From Plasmopara viticola (lineage: Eukaryota; Oomycota; Peronosporomycetes; Peronosporales; Peronosporaceae), in NCBI GenBank assembly GCA_001695595.3, contig MBPM02000001.1, positions 310,001 through 374,000 of the forward strand: a stretch of DNA of 64,000 nucleotides, given 5' to 3'. Positions within the stretch are counted from its first letter, which is position 1. Each line of letters opens with the position of its first letter. The notes below the pieces were generated by a model, which had not been told where the DNA came from, did not search any database, and saw only the letters and a list, made by a program, of their open reading frames with translations. A program made the translations under genes and the position numbers. Shown piece after piece: positions 46,078-58,200 of the stretch.

Positions 46078-47563
46078 AATTGTGAGTCTGACCTACGCTA
46101 ACACAAATGCCAGAATGCCACATTTTAAGCTCGTATCATTTGCGAATTCGTTAAGCAACAAAAATCATCTCATTCGCATACCAAAGTGTGTTGCATCACC
46201 CCTGTTTATTTGATTTTCATATCCCATTTAAATAGAAAATAATACAAGTTTGTTGCGCTGTATAGACGCTCACGTTTAAAGAAGTTACGTTTCACACCAA
46301 AGGATCGTTAGTGATCCTTGGTCGTTTTTCGTGGCCTTGCGAGGTCCTGGGACGGATTTACGACATGCATTATATCCGTATCTTCACTGCTCCATGGGCG
46401 TGCAAAAGACGATCTGTCGAGTGTGCAGAACACTCTATATTGAACCATCCCGATTTCAATATCAGCAAAGTTTTTGTCCTGACAATGGCAAAACAAATGG
46501 CATGAGTCCTTTTTAATGCGCTTTCTGCTGAAGTACGTGTTTTTCCTGTATAGAAATTATACAAGATACGTAATGTATGCTATGTCATTTCTCCTTAACA
46601 CAGCAAAATTGAAATTTTGTTAATAAAAAGGTACATGCGTCTAACGCTCTCGAGCTTTGCAAAATGGCAAAGTTGTACAGATAAGAGATTGCTGGTAAGT
46701 CTCCGATCTATATACAGGTATTGTGGCCTTCGTCACAACGAGACTCCGATGTACAGTGGTCTTTGTCGCAACGAATTGCTATCAGACACAATTTATTCTT
46801 GTCAAAGTCAAACCTATGACGTTAGCTTAGTCATTGAAATGTTTTTGTAATAATTGTACCATCTGCGCGGAGAAAAAGTAACTAGCCTTTTTATTGGCTG
46901 AAACTTCTTCTGTGACGGGGCACACTACCCGAGCCTTCAAACTATGAGAAAAAATGAATAAATTAAATGGACGCTACTATTTCTTATCCTAGGAGCGAGC
47001 GGGCTCTTTGAAACAACGACCTCTCTTTGCTATAAGCTGTGGATTAGAGAATAAAGTTAGAGCTGCCGCTGTGTCGTCGCAAATGCACATGTACAGTACT
47101 ACGTGTTGTCGGCACAAATACTTAAATTTGGTAAGGCTAACTAGCAGACAGGTCAGCAGTGTGCTGATGCGAGCCTAACTTTGGTAGGCGTTGTGCGAAT
47201 CGTCGACTATGCAGTCATCTCGTTTTTACAGCGGCGTATAGATCTTCAGCATGGAACTATACAATAAAAATCCGTCTCATATTGCACCTATATATCCACT
47301 ATGACACACGCTCAAAACATTGATCAACATAACATGAGAGTGTTTACAATCAAATAATTTTAATTGCGTGCCAGTCTGTCGTCGCAAACGATTTGTCAGT
47401 CGCTCTCCAGTCGCGACGTCTCTTCCCCTGTCGTGCGAGGTGCTGGATGGCGCCACCTCTGCTGTCTCTCTACTTAGCGTTAAAGACGAGTGCACTGCTG
47501 GCCTCTTGCTTTGGTCACTGCATCTAGTCACTTCTTTCTTTGCCGAAGACACCAATCATCTCA
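46078..47563. other. Intergenic region upstream of the methyltransferase
   Basis: Short overlapping frames on both strands near 46,310-46,560 lack recognisable domains. The last 250 bp upstream of the methyltransferase ATG are less AT-rich and likely include its promoter. No specific element was identified. Confidence 0.4.
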
Positions 47564-48514
47564 ATGGGGCAAACTACAAACACCTCGCACTTGGCAATGA
47601 AACACATTGACGCCCCACCTTCCTCTTCTATTTCAAGCAAAATGCAGAGCGAAGACTTTGCTCAATTTACTAGCTTCGTTGACGCTTACTTAAGAGCCAA
47701 TGAAGACGCCCATGAAGACCGCGTGTACCACGATCCGTTCGCGGAGCCCTTGACGCGCCAAATTGCATCCCAATTGACGCCACGCCTTCATAAGTGGAAA
47801 GAATTGCATCCCAAACCCGAAAACTATGTCGCGATCCGTGGCCGATACCTCGATGAAGCTCTGGCACAGCGCAATTCAAATATTCATCAGGTCGTACTAC
47901 TCGGTGCTGGACTCGATACGCGAGTGTACCGTCTAAACTCTCTTAACGGATGCCACGTTCTGGAACTCGACCAGAGCGCCCAGCTTTTCGAACACAAGCG
48001 AGTGGTGCTCTCGGAATTTGAGCCCAAGCTTCTTGCCGACCGCCACAGCTACGTCGTTGCGGACCTCAATGCCTTCAACTGGGAAGAGAACTTGCTGTCA
48101 AGCGGGTTTGATCCGGACATTCCGACATTTTGGGCACTAGAGGGAGTAATGATGTTCTTGACTAGAGCTAGCAACCTTGCGCTAATCAAGACTATCGATG
48201 TCCTGTCAGCTCCGGGTAGCGAGATTTGGGGCGACATGGCTGGCTGTGGACTGATGCAGGACGGTGGACTCAATCTCTTCAAAGACGTAGACAAACTGCA
48301 CCAAAAAGAGCTGGGCAAGCAGCTTTTTCAACACGCCGAAGATGATGTTTTAAATGGTGTATTTAGCGAGCTGCCCTGGGATATGGAAGTGCAAGCAGCT
48401 CTCGAAAAGCCGGGACGGTACTTTGGACGCGAGTGGACCCCTGCATTTACTGGAACGAAGAAATTACCTGTGACGTTTACGTTAGTGCTAGCTAGAAAGC
48501 CCCTAGATAAATAG
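47564..48514 (+). CDS. SAM-dependent methyltransferase, LCM/TIGR00027 family
   Basis: An intact, intron-less frame of 316 residues from the ATG at 47564; other in-frame ATGs at 47597 and 47642 are possible starts. The family entry block is YHDPFAEPLTRQIA, followed by NYVAIRGRYLDEAL. The SAM-binding motif VVLLGAGLDTRVYRL lies at about 110-124, then LELDQSAQLFEHKR and VVADLNAFNWEENLL. FWALEGVMMFL is also typical. These proteins belong to the leucine-carboxyl-methyltransferase superfamily, abundant in actinobacteria as putative O-methyltransferases of unknown substrate. It is the only intact, recognisable gene in the repeat-rich half of the window. Bacterial ancestry by transfer is possible but not shown. 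The C-terminus looks complete (TFTLVLARKPLDK). Confidence 0.85.
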   Translation: MGQTTNTSHLAMKHIDAPPSSSISSKMQSEDFAQFTSFVDAYLRANEDAHEDRVYHDPFAEPLTRQIASQLTPRLHKWKELHPKPENYVAIRGRYLDEALAQRNSNIHQVVLLGAGLDTRVYRLNSLNGCHVLELDQSAQLFEHKRVVLSEFEPKLLADRHSYVVADLNAFNWEENLLSSGFDPDIPTFWALEGVMMFLTRASNLALIKTIDVLSAPGSEIWGDMAGCGLMQDGGLNLFKDVDKLHQKELGKQLFQHAEDDVLNGVFSELPWDMEVQAALEKPGRYFGREWTPAFTGTKKLPVTFTLVLARKPLDK

Positions 48515-49261
48515 CGACTTAATATTTAAATTTTAAAGCAACATGTGAGTTTATATACAGCCTTTTGTGTCTACATTGGATTTTAGTTTTGGCATGTGCA
48601 CAGAAAGGTAAAATGTCTGCTAATAGTCTATTTTAATTGTGTGAGAGCTTTAGTCGTCGCAAAGCACGAAGACAAGAGTAGACGAGCATGTATTGTACAG
48701 CTTCTTATATCTTATAATGTGGATGGTCCCACGAGCTGTATCTAATCTTAAAAGGAATCGTCAATGTGGCGTGAGGCCCAACTGAAAGGCACTAAATTTG
48801 GTGGCCAGCAAATTTCGCACAGTGTGGTAGCGGTACAGGTTTCCTTTCAAAATCCGACTCAAAAGCGTACATTTTACGACAAACCTAATGATCTCGGCGA
48901 AAATCAAGGTCACAAGGCAGCTTTTTCGAGGACGCACGTGAGATCAAAGTGACTACACTACACTAGTTGCTTTTAATAAGAATTTGCCGCCTATATCAAA
49001 GAAACGTGCCGGGTTGTAGAGATTACGTGTAAATTAATCGAACATTTACTCATTTGTCGTGTACGTTGCTCTACACATGTGCTACGATGCTTTGATAGAT
49101 ATTCGAAGACCCTTACTTCTGCGCGACACAATCACGAACTTGGTCTTCGAAGTATTATAAGCTACTTTACTGATGCGGTAAGTCAACGTTGATTTCAGTG
49201 TTAGATGACTTCAAAATACACGCAACGATTATTAGGGATTTAGAGTATAAGTAGATATTTG
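48515..49261. other. Intergenic, no supported gene
   Basis: AT-rich; includes the methyltransferase 3' end. A 62-codon frame at 48,764 has no recognisable features. Confidence 0.4.
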
Positions 49262-49544
49262 TCCTTGGCCGATTAAAATCGATTGGCTTCATGGCTTCTG
49301 ATTGGCTGTACGGTTAATACTGGGTCAAATTTCAATTCTTACTTGTAAAACCGCTCATAAACAAGATTGTGATTCTTCCAAGTTCAGATACCGGCATGGT
49401 CCTCTAATTCTTTAGCAAAATGTAGCAGGTCACAGCGCTCGTCTCAGGCGTGGCCTAGCATTACGAAAGAGCGTAATATCCTTTAATTCGTCATAGTGTT
49501 CTCATGACCGACACAACTGACTGTCTGCCTCAAGTCAATGCCTA

Positions 49545-49610
49545 CTGCTTTGTGGCTCGAGCGGCTAGCCGTTCGACCCAGGACAGGGAGTTACCTGATT
49601 CGATACCCAT
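49545..49610 (+). repeat. tRNA-like A and B box pair (possible SINE head)
   Basis: An A-box-like TGGCTCGAGCGG (about 49553-49564) and a B-box-like GATTCGATACC (49597-49607) lie 44 bp apart, as in internal Pol III promoters. The rest does not fold into a tRNA cloverleaf that I can draw, so it is not called a tRNA gene. A tRNA-derived SINE is possible. Confidence 0.3.
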
Positions 49611-49676
49611 AGGATCTGATTTAAGGCAGCCGGAGACAGGTCACTAAGTGAACGAGCTTTCACATTGTCCCACCAT

Positions 49677-49698
49677 CTCGCGCCCAATCGGGCGCGAG
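49677..49698. other. Perfect 9 bp GC-rich hairpin
   Basis: CTCGCGCCC, loop AATC, GGGCGCGAG: a perfect stem with seven G-C pairs of nine, in otherwise mixed-composition sequence. Its role is unknown. Confidence 0.7.
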
Positions 49699-50338
49699 TT
49701 GACGGCCCACTGACCGTAAAAGCCCCATAGTTTACTAAGAGGTACGGAACCTGAGTCGGATTGCTACCAGCATCCCGCTATATACACAGCATAAGCATAG
49801 TCCCAGCGCGAGGGTTCCGGTAGCTTAAATCTCAAGTGGATGCCTTTATAAAGGCTTCACTGCTCGTGCTACTTGTTTCAACAGCTTCCACACTGCGTCA
49901 CCAAGTGAAAAAGGAAGAAATTTTCCGATTCGCGAATCGAATGTATAGTACGACCATTTACAACCCAATTTCTGTTTCGAAGTGACTGTGATAGCTCTGG
50001 GGCTCGAAGTGTGGGCACCGCTGGACTCGTTTTGAGCTGTTAACCCAGCTGTCCAGCATCACACTGGCTGGTTGCGCTTTGTCTTTCACTATCTGGGGTA
50101 TGCTGGTAGGATGTTGATGAGTGTACGATAAACTCTACTAACCGTAAACTACGACGTACGTCACAATATAATTGTCTAAAAAAAGTACGAATTAATGGTT
50201 GTCTTGTATTTTTGCGTAGATGTTGACAATTATTCGTTGCTCATGCTGCTCACGTCTGAACAAACGTGCTTTGCTACTAACTTCATTAAATATTTATTCT
50301 TGACTTGAATCCGCTGTGCAAGTGTCTGCAATGCATCA

Positions 50339-50611
50339 ATGCTGTTCCCACCCACGACTTTCTTTGCTGGCATTACTTTTGTGTTCTTGGCCGTGTTTGT
50401 TGCAGCTATACTGGCTGTGTGCTATTCGCTCTCGCGCAAATGCTGCAGTACCTCTTTACGACCCAACAAGATAGTGATGGCGCTCGTACTCGTAGCATTT
50501 GTCTCACATCCATTGGTTGGTCCACAGCTGGTTATAAGGGCCTTTTTAATCGTTTACATCGTGCTCTTTAGCTGTCAGGGCGACCCCATAGTAATTTATG
50601 CAGCACAATGA
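50339..50611 (+). CDS. Small predicted membrane protein, unknown
   Basis: A 90-residue frame from the ATG at 50339. Two strongly hydrophobic stretches (FFAGITFVFLAVFVAAILAV, and MALVLVAFVSHPLVG through IVYIVLFSC) are separated by a Cys/Arg-rich loop (SLSRKCCSTSLRPNK), consistent with two or three membrane segments. It lies inside the candidate inverted-repeat element. No homologue is recognised, and an overlapping frame weakens the case. It may not be expressed. Confidence 0.25.
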   Translation: MLFPPTTFFAGITFVFLAVFVAAILAVCYSLSRKCCSTSLRPNKIVMALVLVAFVSHPLVGPQLVIRAFLIVYIVLFSCQGDPIVIYAAQ

Positions 50612-50935
50612 AGCATCGTAAGTTTGCTATTTGTGGGTAGTATTCTACTTTTGACGACATTGTGCCGTCGATCGAGATTTCTTGCGGCAATATACCTGAA
50701 AACGACATGGCACAACTTTTCTCTAGACTTGCAGCAATGTAAGTCAGATATTTCCACTTGTCAGAAATCTAGTCGAGTAATAACACGGCAAAGTTGCGTG
50801 AAAAGTCGCATTTATGAGCGTGGAAGTAGTAGATTTTGGGTTAAGATGTATGTATGAGCGGTGTCACATCCTAGAATTGATAAATAAACCGTTCGGGCCA
50901 ATCAGAAGCCGTGAAAGACAATCAATTTAATAAAC

Positions 50936-52252
50936 ATTTGGAGGAATGATGGCCTGTTAACCAAAAGTGGTGGCTACGTATCAAATTTTGTAACAATTTA
51001 AAGAAGGGGAACCAATCACTTTTCGGGTTTGCGCGCTCATTATATTATTACGGAGCCCCTAGATCTATATTGGCCTCTCGTTGTTATCAGAACTATAATC
51101 ATGGCTGTTGCACTGTAAATGTCAACTTTAAAAGCAAAATGACTTGATTATACGCATACACACACAAGTCCTAATTTTGCATACCTTGCACGTAGCTCCA
51201 TCTCTGCTGCTGCTGTTGCTGCAGTAGAAGCCGCGCCTGCGTTTGCACCTCAGGCAGAACGAAAATGGAGGTGGCTGGCAATTTTGCGTACGGTACGCGC
51301 TGTGATTCAGTCTATCAAATTTTGAGCAACTCAGATCTGGAATCGTGCATACATCACAGCAATGTCTAGACGGTCTTTCGTAGCCACTTAAAATGATCAA
51401 GACAGTAGACAAAAATATAAGCTTTGCTGCCGATTAAGCTGTAAACATACCATAGAGGCATACTCAGCAAAACGCCGAACTATCTCGGGTCCCATAGATT
51501 GATCAGACTGGTTTGCATTCTTCAAAAGCGCAGACACCTTTGTAAAAGGCGGTAGAGAGCAAAAGTATAGCCACGCGTGCGTGCCTTAAGTTTGTTTTTC
51601 TAACACTATGCTTTTCTACCTTTTTTCCACATTCAGGATATACATAAAGCACATTAATGCAGAGCGGTAGTCGTCAGCCGCCTCCAGTTGTGTTGTTAGC
51701 TATTCACAAAGACGAAACTTCTTCACTTTCTGCATATGTGCTCTAAATTGCCATGGTCTCGCGCAGTAGGGTCAGATATTGTCACAAGAACAATAAGCTA
51801 AATTTTGATGACGGTCGAAACCATACGCATAACTGGGCGATTCTAATTTCAACGAAGGCTTAAAAAGTATTTTGCCGGGGATCAGGACCATTGCACAAAG
51901 CGTGAACGTAAATGTAAGTTTGTATAGCCCTTCCTGCTATCACGCGTCACGCCGCTCAAGTTTAACAAAAAATTATTTGCCCTATAAATCTGGTAGCAAA
52001 GCTCCGTTGGCCTTGGTGGTGCTGGCTGCAGTGGGTTCAAGCCTGTCGGACTTAAGCTTCAGCCTTTAGAGGGGAAGAGAATCATATGGTCAAATTGGTA
52101 GAAATGGTCACTAAAGTGATTATGATCACAGATGTTCAGGTGCGTGCTGAGTTTGCGCTTCTTATTTGGACGACCAAGTCAAGTTATATGTAAGGACAAA
52201 TATATATGAGCTTATGAAAAAAAATGGCTAGCAGCGTATTTTCCGGCAATCT
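50936..52252. other. Intergenic, no supported gene
   Basis: Contains a short CTG/CAG-type run near 51,205-51,225 inside a Cys-rich minus-strand frame (51,128-51,412) without family features. Nothing else is supported. Confidence 0.4.
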
Positions 52253-53232
52253 TTAATTTCCATCAGCGCTCACTTTTCTGTCCGCAAGCAAGAGAGCCTC
52301 AGGTTTTGTTAGCATCTTCATGACCTTTACGGTGTAAAGGCTCTCAATATCAAAGCACAACTCCTTCAACAACTGCAAGTAAATGTTTCCATACATTAAC
52401 AAAGGGTAACATCGCCTCTTTACGCACAGGGGTAGCAATAAAAGTGGCAATCTGAATCGCTATTAAAGTCGAGATCAGCTGGAAACAGGTTTTCACCTTT
52501 GGATCCTTGTGAAATGAGCTGCTCCTTATCCTACAAAACCACAGTAGTAAAGCCCCGAGCCTTCCGTCTTGGACCTAGAGCCGGTAGGAGAAAATGCTGT
52601 CGAATAAAGCAGCATCAGCTGCTAATGATGGAGTAAGAACCATCGGTTTTTGTCTCGTACGCGGCCAATGGAGTAGACCATTGTCTTGTCAAGGGTCTGA
52701 AACAGAAACTGCGCTCTTGTAGCCCAGTTTTCACTGATTACCGTAGAGTAAAAGCGGTGTTTCCAGTCGAGAAACAACAAATTCCGTGGTGTACCATTGA
52801 TCCAGAGAGGTTTACATCTTTCGAAGGAGGAATATACAAGCAAGTAAGAAATGCCATTTAAGACCTCGAAGACTTTATTGATTGATTTTATTAGTACCAT
52901 CGAACGATTGCGACCAGCCACGAATGCTTTAAGTGTGAGAAACGAAAAGAAGTGACTTTTGGTTTGATTTCCTAATAAGAAGATTCTAATAAATTTAGGA
53001 AAATCGATCTGGCTAGGATATCGACCATCCTTGACATTAACAAGCATTACATGATGCTGGCTAGATGAATTCGATCAATTGGCGGGGCGAGGTTATTGGT
53101 TTCAGCGGCTAAAACTTGATAATCATAATTTGAATGAATCATTTTTTCAGACTTGTTGTGCGTATGGCCTTTTAATATAAAAGCTTGGACAAATTCACGT
53201 TTTGGAGATATTGATGGTACTTTTATCCTCAC
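52253..53232 (-). pseudogene. Eroded coding remnant, unidentified
   Basis: Three minus-strand open stretches follow one another: 53232-53047, 53047-52622 (141 residues with an ATG) and 52450-52253. They show protein-like composition, for example VFEVLNGISYLLVYSS and KPLWINGTPRNLLFLDWKH. Between the last two, another frame reads DKEQLISQGSKGENLFPADL. The pattern of consecutive broken frames suggests a decayed gene or transposon ORF. I do not recognise the family. Confidence 0.3.
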
Positions 53233-54459
53233 AAAAGGAAAGTGGCAGCGTCCTAAAAAAGCAATTTTTAGCGACTTTTGTTATAGCACTCGCGGGCAAA
53301 GATACCTAAGATACCGTGCTAAATGGGGTAAGATAGCAGCAAGATGAAGTCCGCTAAGAAAGTACCGCGATTGGGTAGCATAAATCTGTAAGACACATTT
53401 ATTGGCACAGACTCACACGTATTCTACCGAAAGTGATTAACATAGCTTAGCAAGCAGATCTAAGATACATGACTCAATTGATTCCTGGTGTCACGATCAA
53501 TTCCCGATTGACTAAAATCGCTTATAGGAACAAGTGGCAGCTCGACTAGTCGTCGTGCCACCGCAGCTAGGCTTCTACTGGAGGCAATGCCAGAAGTATC
53601 AGTTTTCTACCTTATAGAACACGAAGCTACTATGTTCTTGAGTGCATTACTAGCAGAAACGTCTCAGAGGTAAGGTTTTGCAGACGAAAGCTTTTCGTCA
53701 AAACATTAAAAAATTCTTCGTATATGTATAGTCAGCGTGGATTGCATCTGGGCTCAGAAATCCAGAGGAATTCAAAGACCCGGAATGTTTTCATTGATAA
53801 TTTTTTTAGATGTAGTTCACTGTTGGAAATCTTGAGTGATGCACGAGATTAAGCTCGTGTCAGGTACAAAGTACTGCGTCACCCTGTAGTAGCCTCTGCA
53901 GCTAAAGCGATGTGAGCTCATTGAGTCTTTCGGTATACTCTTTGCAACAGGAATTTTCATATGTTGTACTCAGCGATGCACATTTAAAATTCTCACTAAG
54001 TAGTAAGAAAATAAGAAATTAAACAGAATGTAGACTGTAAGACAAAATCAAGTCCTTGTTTTATCATTCAATGGCCATATCTCCAAATTGGTTGAGCCTT
54101 ATTAAGGTTTTCTCTACCGAGAAGGCAAATATCGGCATGGTGCGAAACTTAAATTACCCGCACCCGAAAACTAAACGGAAAGTGAAAAAACTATTTCCAT
54201 ATTTAGATAATCTTAATAATGCGATGGAATCTGCATAAACGCCAATTTCTTTTTTTTATACTGTTCAATAACATCTCCGCGAGCAATTTGGATTGTGCAC
54301 TGGATTTGGAATATGATCACTACCAGATTTGTAAAGCATAATCTTAAATAGGTTAGTCCGTTTAGGGTCATACTTTTTGAAAAAAAATGAGCAATGCCAC
54401 AAAGGCTGTCAAACGTTCTGACGGCTTTAAACGACAATTTACGCAATCGTTTGGACCTT
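53233..54459. other. Intergenic, probable transposon debris
   Basis: No supported gene. A segment near 54,029 (GTAGACTGTAAGACAAAATC) resembles one upstream of the Gypsy gag at 42,196, so part may be the leader of the next Gypsy remnant. Confidence 0.35.
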
Positions 54460-55240
54460 TAACGGTTTATTGACCCGTCATATTTTGACGATATATTCGT
54501 TAATAGCAGATCTGGATAAGATGAGTCGGCACTGAAGCCCAGCAAGGCCACGCAAGGCAAAATTTCAAAGATGGGAGGACCAACAAACTTGGTGTCTGGA
54601 TTGACATATGTGTCTTAGCGAAACAGAGCGTTCATCTACTTTGTAAGCACCCAAAGAATTGGAGCAGACGCCGAAATAGCAAAACTCGTCTCAGCTTGGC
54701 CTAAGCCACGTTCTCAAATTTTTTGAGAAGGTATTGAGGCCTAACCAATCTTTTCACAGGTACTGAGCTGATCATGCGCGTCTCGTAAAGCCTTTGTCCG
54801 ATATACTTTAAAAAGGATGCATCTCACCTGTATAGATAATTAGGATCAATGAAGCTTTTAGCGAACACTTTCTTTGGCTCTTTCGGACAAGACAGTGGCG
54901 TTTGGCTTTGTTTGCTACCTTTGCCGTTGGGTGTGCGATGCTCTAACTGGATGAGGGCGGTCAATTGCCATTCATCGCTCTCTAGCTAAGCAAAATTACT
55001 CGATTTATGACGATATTCTACTTGTTATGTAGTAGAAAATAGTAAATCTTTCGGAGCGTATCCTTTGGGGTCAAAGCCATCTTACGGGCAGCGACCAATA
55101 GGCTCCACATATCTTCAACAATGGCATGATGGTTGTCATTTTTTAACGAGATAACTTTTGTACTGTGTACAAACCTGGACAGACTCAATGTGCTTACCGA
55201 CGCGCTGTTGTCCAGGTCAGACTATCGCTGGCGCATATTG
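54460..55240 (+). mobile_element. Second Ty3/Gypsy pol fragment (RT-RNase H)
   Basis: FDDIFVNSRS at about 54,490 is the RT catalytic box. It is followed by IGADAEIAKLVSAWPKPRSQ near 54,660, KPLSDI near 54,790, a VGCAM block near 54,930 and the RNase H end as YKPGQTQ...LTDALLSRSDYRW near 55,165-55,230. Frames shift several times. No LTRs or gag were identified for this copy. Confidence 0.7.
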
Positions 55241-58200
55241 GCACCCCATTGATAAAGATTCCTGTCAGGCAGAGAAAAAGTATGCCTTGGATGCGATTTC
55301 TTATCACGCGCAAAGGGGCCAAACTTAAGTGATGGATTTCACAATCGCAATCGTAGTGACATCGCTATAAGTGGACAGAAACAATATTGTTGCTTTAAGC
55401 TACAAAAAATGTCTGAAAGTATATACTCTTGACGCTTCAATTAGCAATGCACCTACACATTGACGTGTCAAGTCATCTCTTAGGCCGAGAAATATTATTC
55501 TGGTTCTGCAAGACATTAATGACCAAGAATGTGAAGGCCTTAAAGACCTGTCTTGAGGTCCAATACGCGGCTCACAGGCTCCAGAGCCAGTAACGGTAAC
55601 TTGATGTAGTCCACCGGCCTCAATTTTGTCTTTGGCTTGCCAGAAGTCAATGGCAACACGACTATAGTAATGATCGTGTGCCACACGAATGAGATGGCCT
55701 TTCGAGTCAGCGTAAAAGAGATCGAACCGTAAGGCTATTAAGAGATACAGTGCTTAAATCTGTAACCTACGGACGTGATAGTCTCCGGTAGAAATTCACG
55801 ATTAATCACTGCGCTTTGGGGAAGTCTGTTATAAAAATTAGGGATCCGCGTGCTAATGACAATAGTAGACCAATCTCTGGTGAATAATAAGTAAAATAGA
55901 GACAAATGTATATATAAAGATACACTGCGCAGTATACGTACTAAGGCTCCACATTCAAAGGCTAACAAGTGGAGTTTGCACTCAGCATTTACGCGTCTAA
56001 GGGTCCCACACTTTGTTACGATATATTAACAAGGCAAAACACATCACACCAACTTTTCGAAGCATAAATGCGTGTGGTTTATGTTAAATATAAGCTTAAA
56101 TAGCCTTTTGCCTTCAGCCTCCAATGCAAGACCACTTTTTTGTGGAGATGGCTATCGGCTTCGCAGAAACATTGCTGCGCTAATCAGCAGAATGAGGGAT
56201 GCGATTGAATCCACCCAGAAACACTAAAATAATTACCAAACAAATGTGGAAGCAGGCCGGATATGAATAAAAAGAAATTTATTTACTTACCTCTCGATGA
56301 GGTTTTTAATATGATAAGATAATGCTTTATTGCAAAATAAAAAGAAATATGTAGGTCTTTACAAGATTAATTTCGACCCACTTGACTCCGAGACCCAGTG
56401 AGTTTTGAGACACCCCCTGCACCTTAACACCGTGTTGTTTTGCACTTTTCTTCTTGGTGATGCAAGTACTAGTGGCCGTGTGTTGATCCCCAAGTTGACC
56501 ATGAAGCTGCATGGTCATATAACCATTACGATGTGGACAGGTCTGGCGAGATAAGCGAGTTTCCGACGAGCTCGCACTAAGACGCGCGGATTAGTCCGAC
56601 CTTAGAGCTCATAAGTCACATGATCAAAAGAGTCCAACTTTTTCTCAAGATCCGCGATGGTCCGGAGTCGACCTGACCGCGGCCTGACTGCTAGGGTAGC
56701 AATTATAAGCGCTTTTAACAGAAGCTTCTTCTTCTACGAGAATGAGGATAGAGCGGCTTTCTTTAATACTGCCAAGGTTTGTCCCGTATTAACGTTAAGT
56801 GCATGTCCAAATGTGCGCGGAACTAAGGTAAGCTTTCTTCAAAAACTATCTTGCATATAACCCTACTAATAGTAGTCAGGCTACCATGTAGTGCTTTTTT
56901 AAAAAATTATGACAATCGATTGTTTCTACTATGACTAACGTTTCACGATATAGTAGGGTCACCTGCTAGGGTGACGCACACTGGGTGCGTATAAGTTTTC
57001 TACAGGTACTATTATACGCTTGTGAAGTCCAACGGCTGCGGCATGCCTCTTGTGATATGGAGTCAGAAGCAAGGAGAGTCTTATTCGCAAGCTCCGGTCT
57101 TCCAACCGCACTTTAAGACATAGTAAGAGTGATCTCATATTCGCGCGCGGAGCTAATGTTATTAGTGCTTGGCTCAACAATATACTGAAGCCTAGACTGC
57201 TGGGTTTGAGGTGTCTCCAACCCTTCAAGTGCATAAATTAAACACTAAGCTCACAGATTTGAAGCACTTCATCCAATGTGGTCAAAGTTCGGGTAGTAAC
57301 ACCCAAGAAATTATTCCAATCTTAAAATTGGTTTTCATGATGAGCGCTGTGATATTAGTATTTAAAAGAAACTTTCCACCTAAGAGCGGAGCATTCATGT
57401 ATTCTTACAAACCGGGACAAGATTTTGAAAACTAAAAGCGCGATCATAGCCGTCGTAAAGTCGCGAAGAACCTACGGATCGTTTTAAACCATTTTTTTCG
57501 TCAATCAACCATTGCGTTAGTTGCTCGGCCACTGAAATTATCCATGGAATGTACCGAAAAAAAATGCCTCTGACTTCACCCACTTTTACCTGGTCCCTTG
57601 TATCGTTTACCACATCAACGAGGGCTTATCAGGTCAAGGCTTGGTCATTAGAAACCCTTAGTTTCTTTGTCGCTAAGAGTGTGTGGCCAAAGAGTTTGAC
57701 TACACAATTAACAGCTTGGAGAGTGTATCTACAGGCGATAAATGCTAATGTGAATAGCTCGGGGAATTTTGCAGTGATACCAGGGAAAAAGCCAGGCGCT
57801 TCTTCCCTTTTCGTTGCAATATAAAAGGTGTCCGACGAAAAAAGGCGGATGAACCACTTCTAGCTGTATGCCTACGGCGTATGTGGAGACATTGTGCTCG
57901 ATACAGCTTTTTATACAAAGCAAATTTTGGAGTAGAGGCATATACAGAAATTAAAGCAACAGTCTTAACAATTGGCTTGGTCACCAATTATTAAGACGAT
58001 GGGGGTGGCGGTACCTTCTACTACCTGTTTTGTCACCGTTATGACCAAAGTGACTTTTCGTACAAGAAGTCAAATAATACCCTTCCACTTCTATTTAATG
58101 CACATCAAATTGATAAGAAAGGATGTAACCGGTCATTTATTCCACCAAGCTCGACTTCTGTGTGTCCCGTTAAGAGAAGTCTTGGATAAACATTGGCCTT

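Larger units (their letters stand above)
49262..50935. mobile_element. Candidate DNA element with about 100 bp terminal inverted repeats
   Basis: The left end (49262-49370) reads as the diverged reverse complement of the right end (about 50815-50935). The shared blocks are ATTGGCTTCATGGCTTCTG/ATTGTCTTTCACGGCTTCTG, GATTGGC, ACGGTTAAT/ACGGTTTAT, CAATTCT and CCGCTCATA. The 1.67 kb interior has no recognisable transposase. It holds a tRNA-like promoter pair, a strong hairpin and a small membrane-protein frame. It may be a non-autonomous transposon; target duplications were not identified. Confidence 0.45.

Noticed and set aside
49545..49610. A functional tRNA gene
   Set aside because: A- and B-box-like motifs exist, but no acceptor stem or anticodon arm can be paired; kept only as a possible SINE head.
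51128..51412. Cys-rich minus-strand frame as a zinc-finger or secreted Cys-rich protein
   Set aside because: Cys spacing fits no known pattern, there is no signal peptide, and part of it comes from a CTG/CAG run.
56497..56516. Short hairpin GACCATG/CATGGTC as a regulatory element
   Set aside because: A 7 bp dyad with no gene context is expected by chance in a window of this size.
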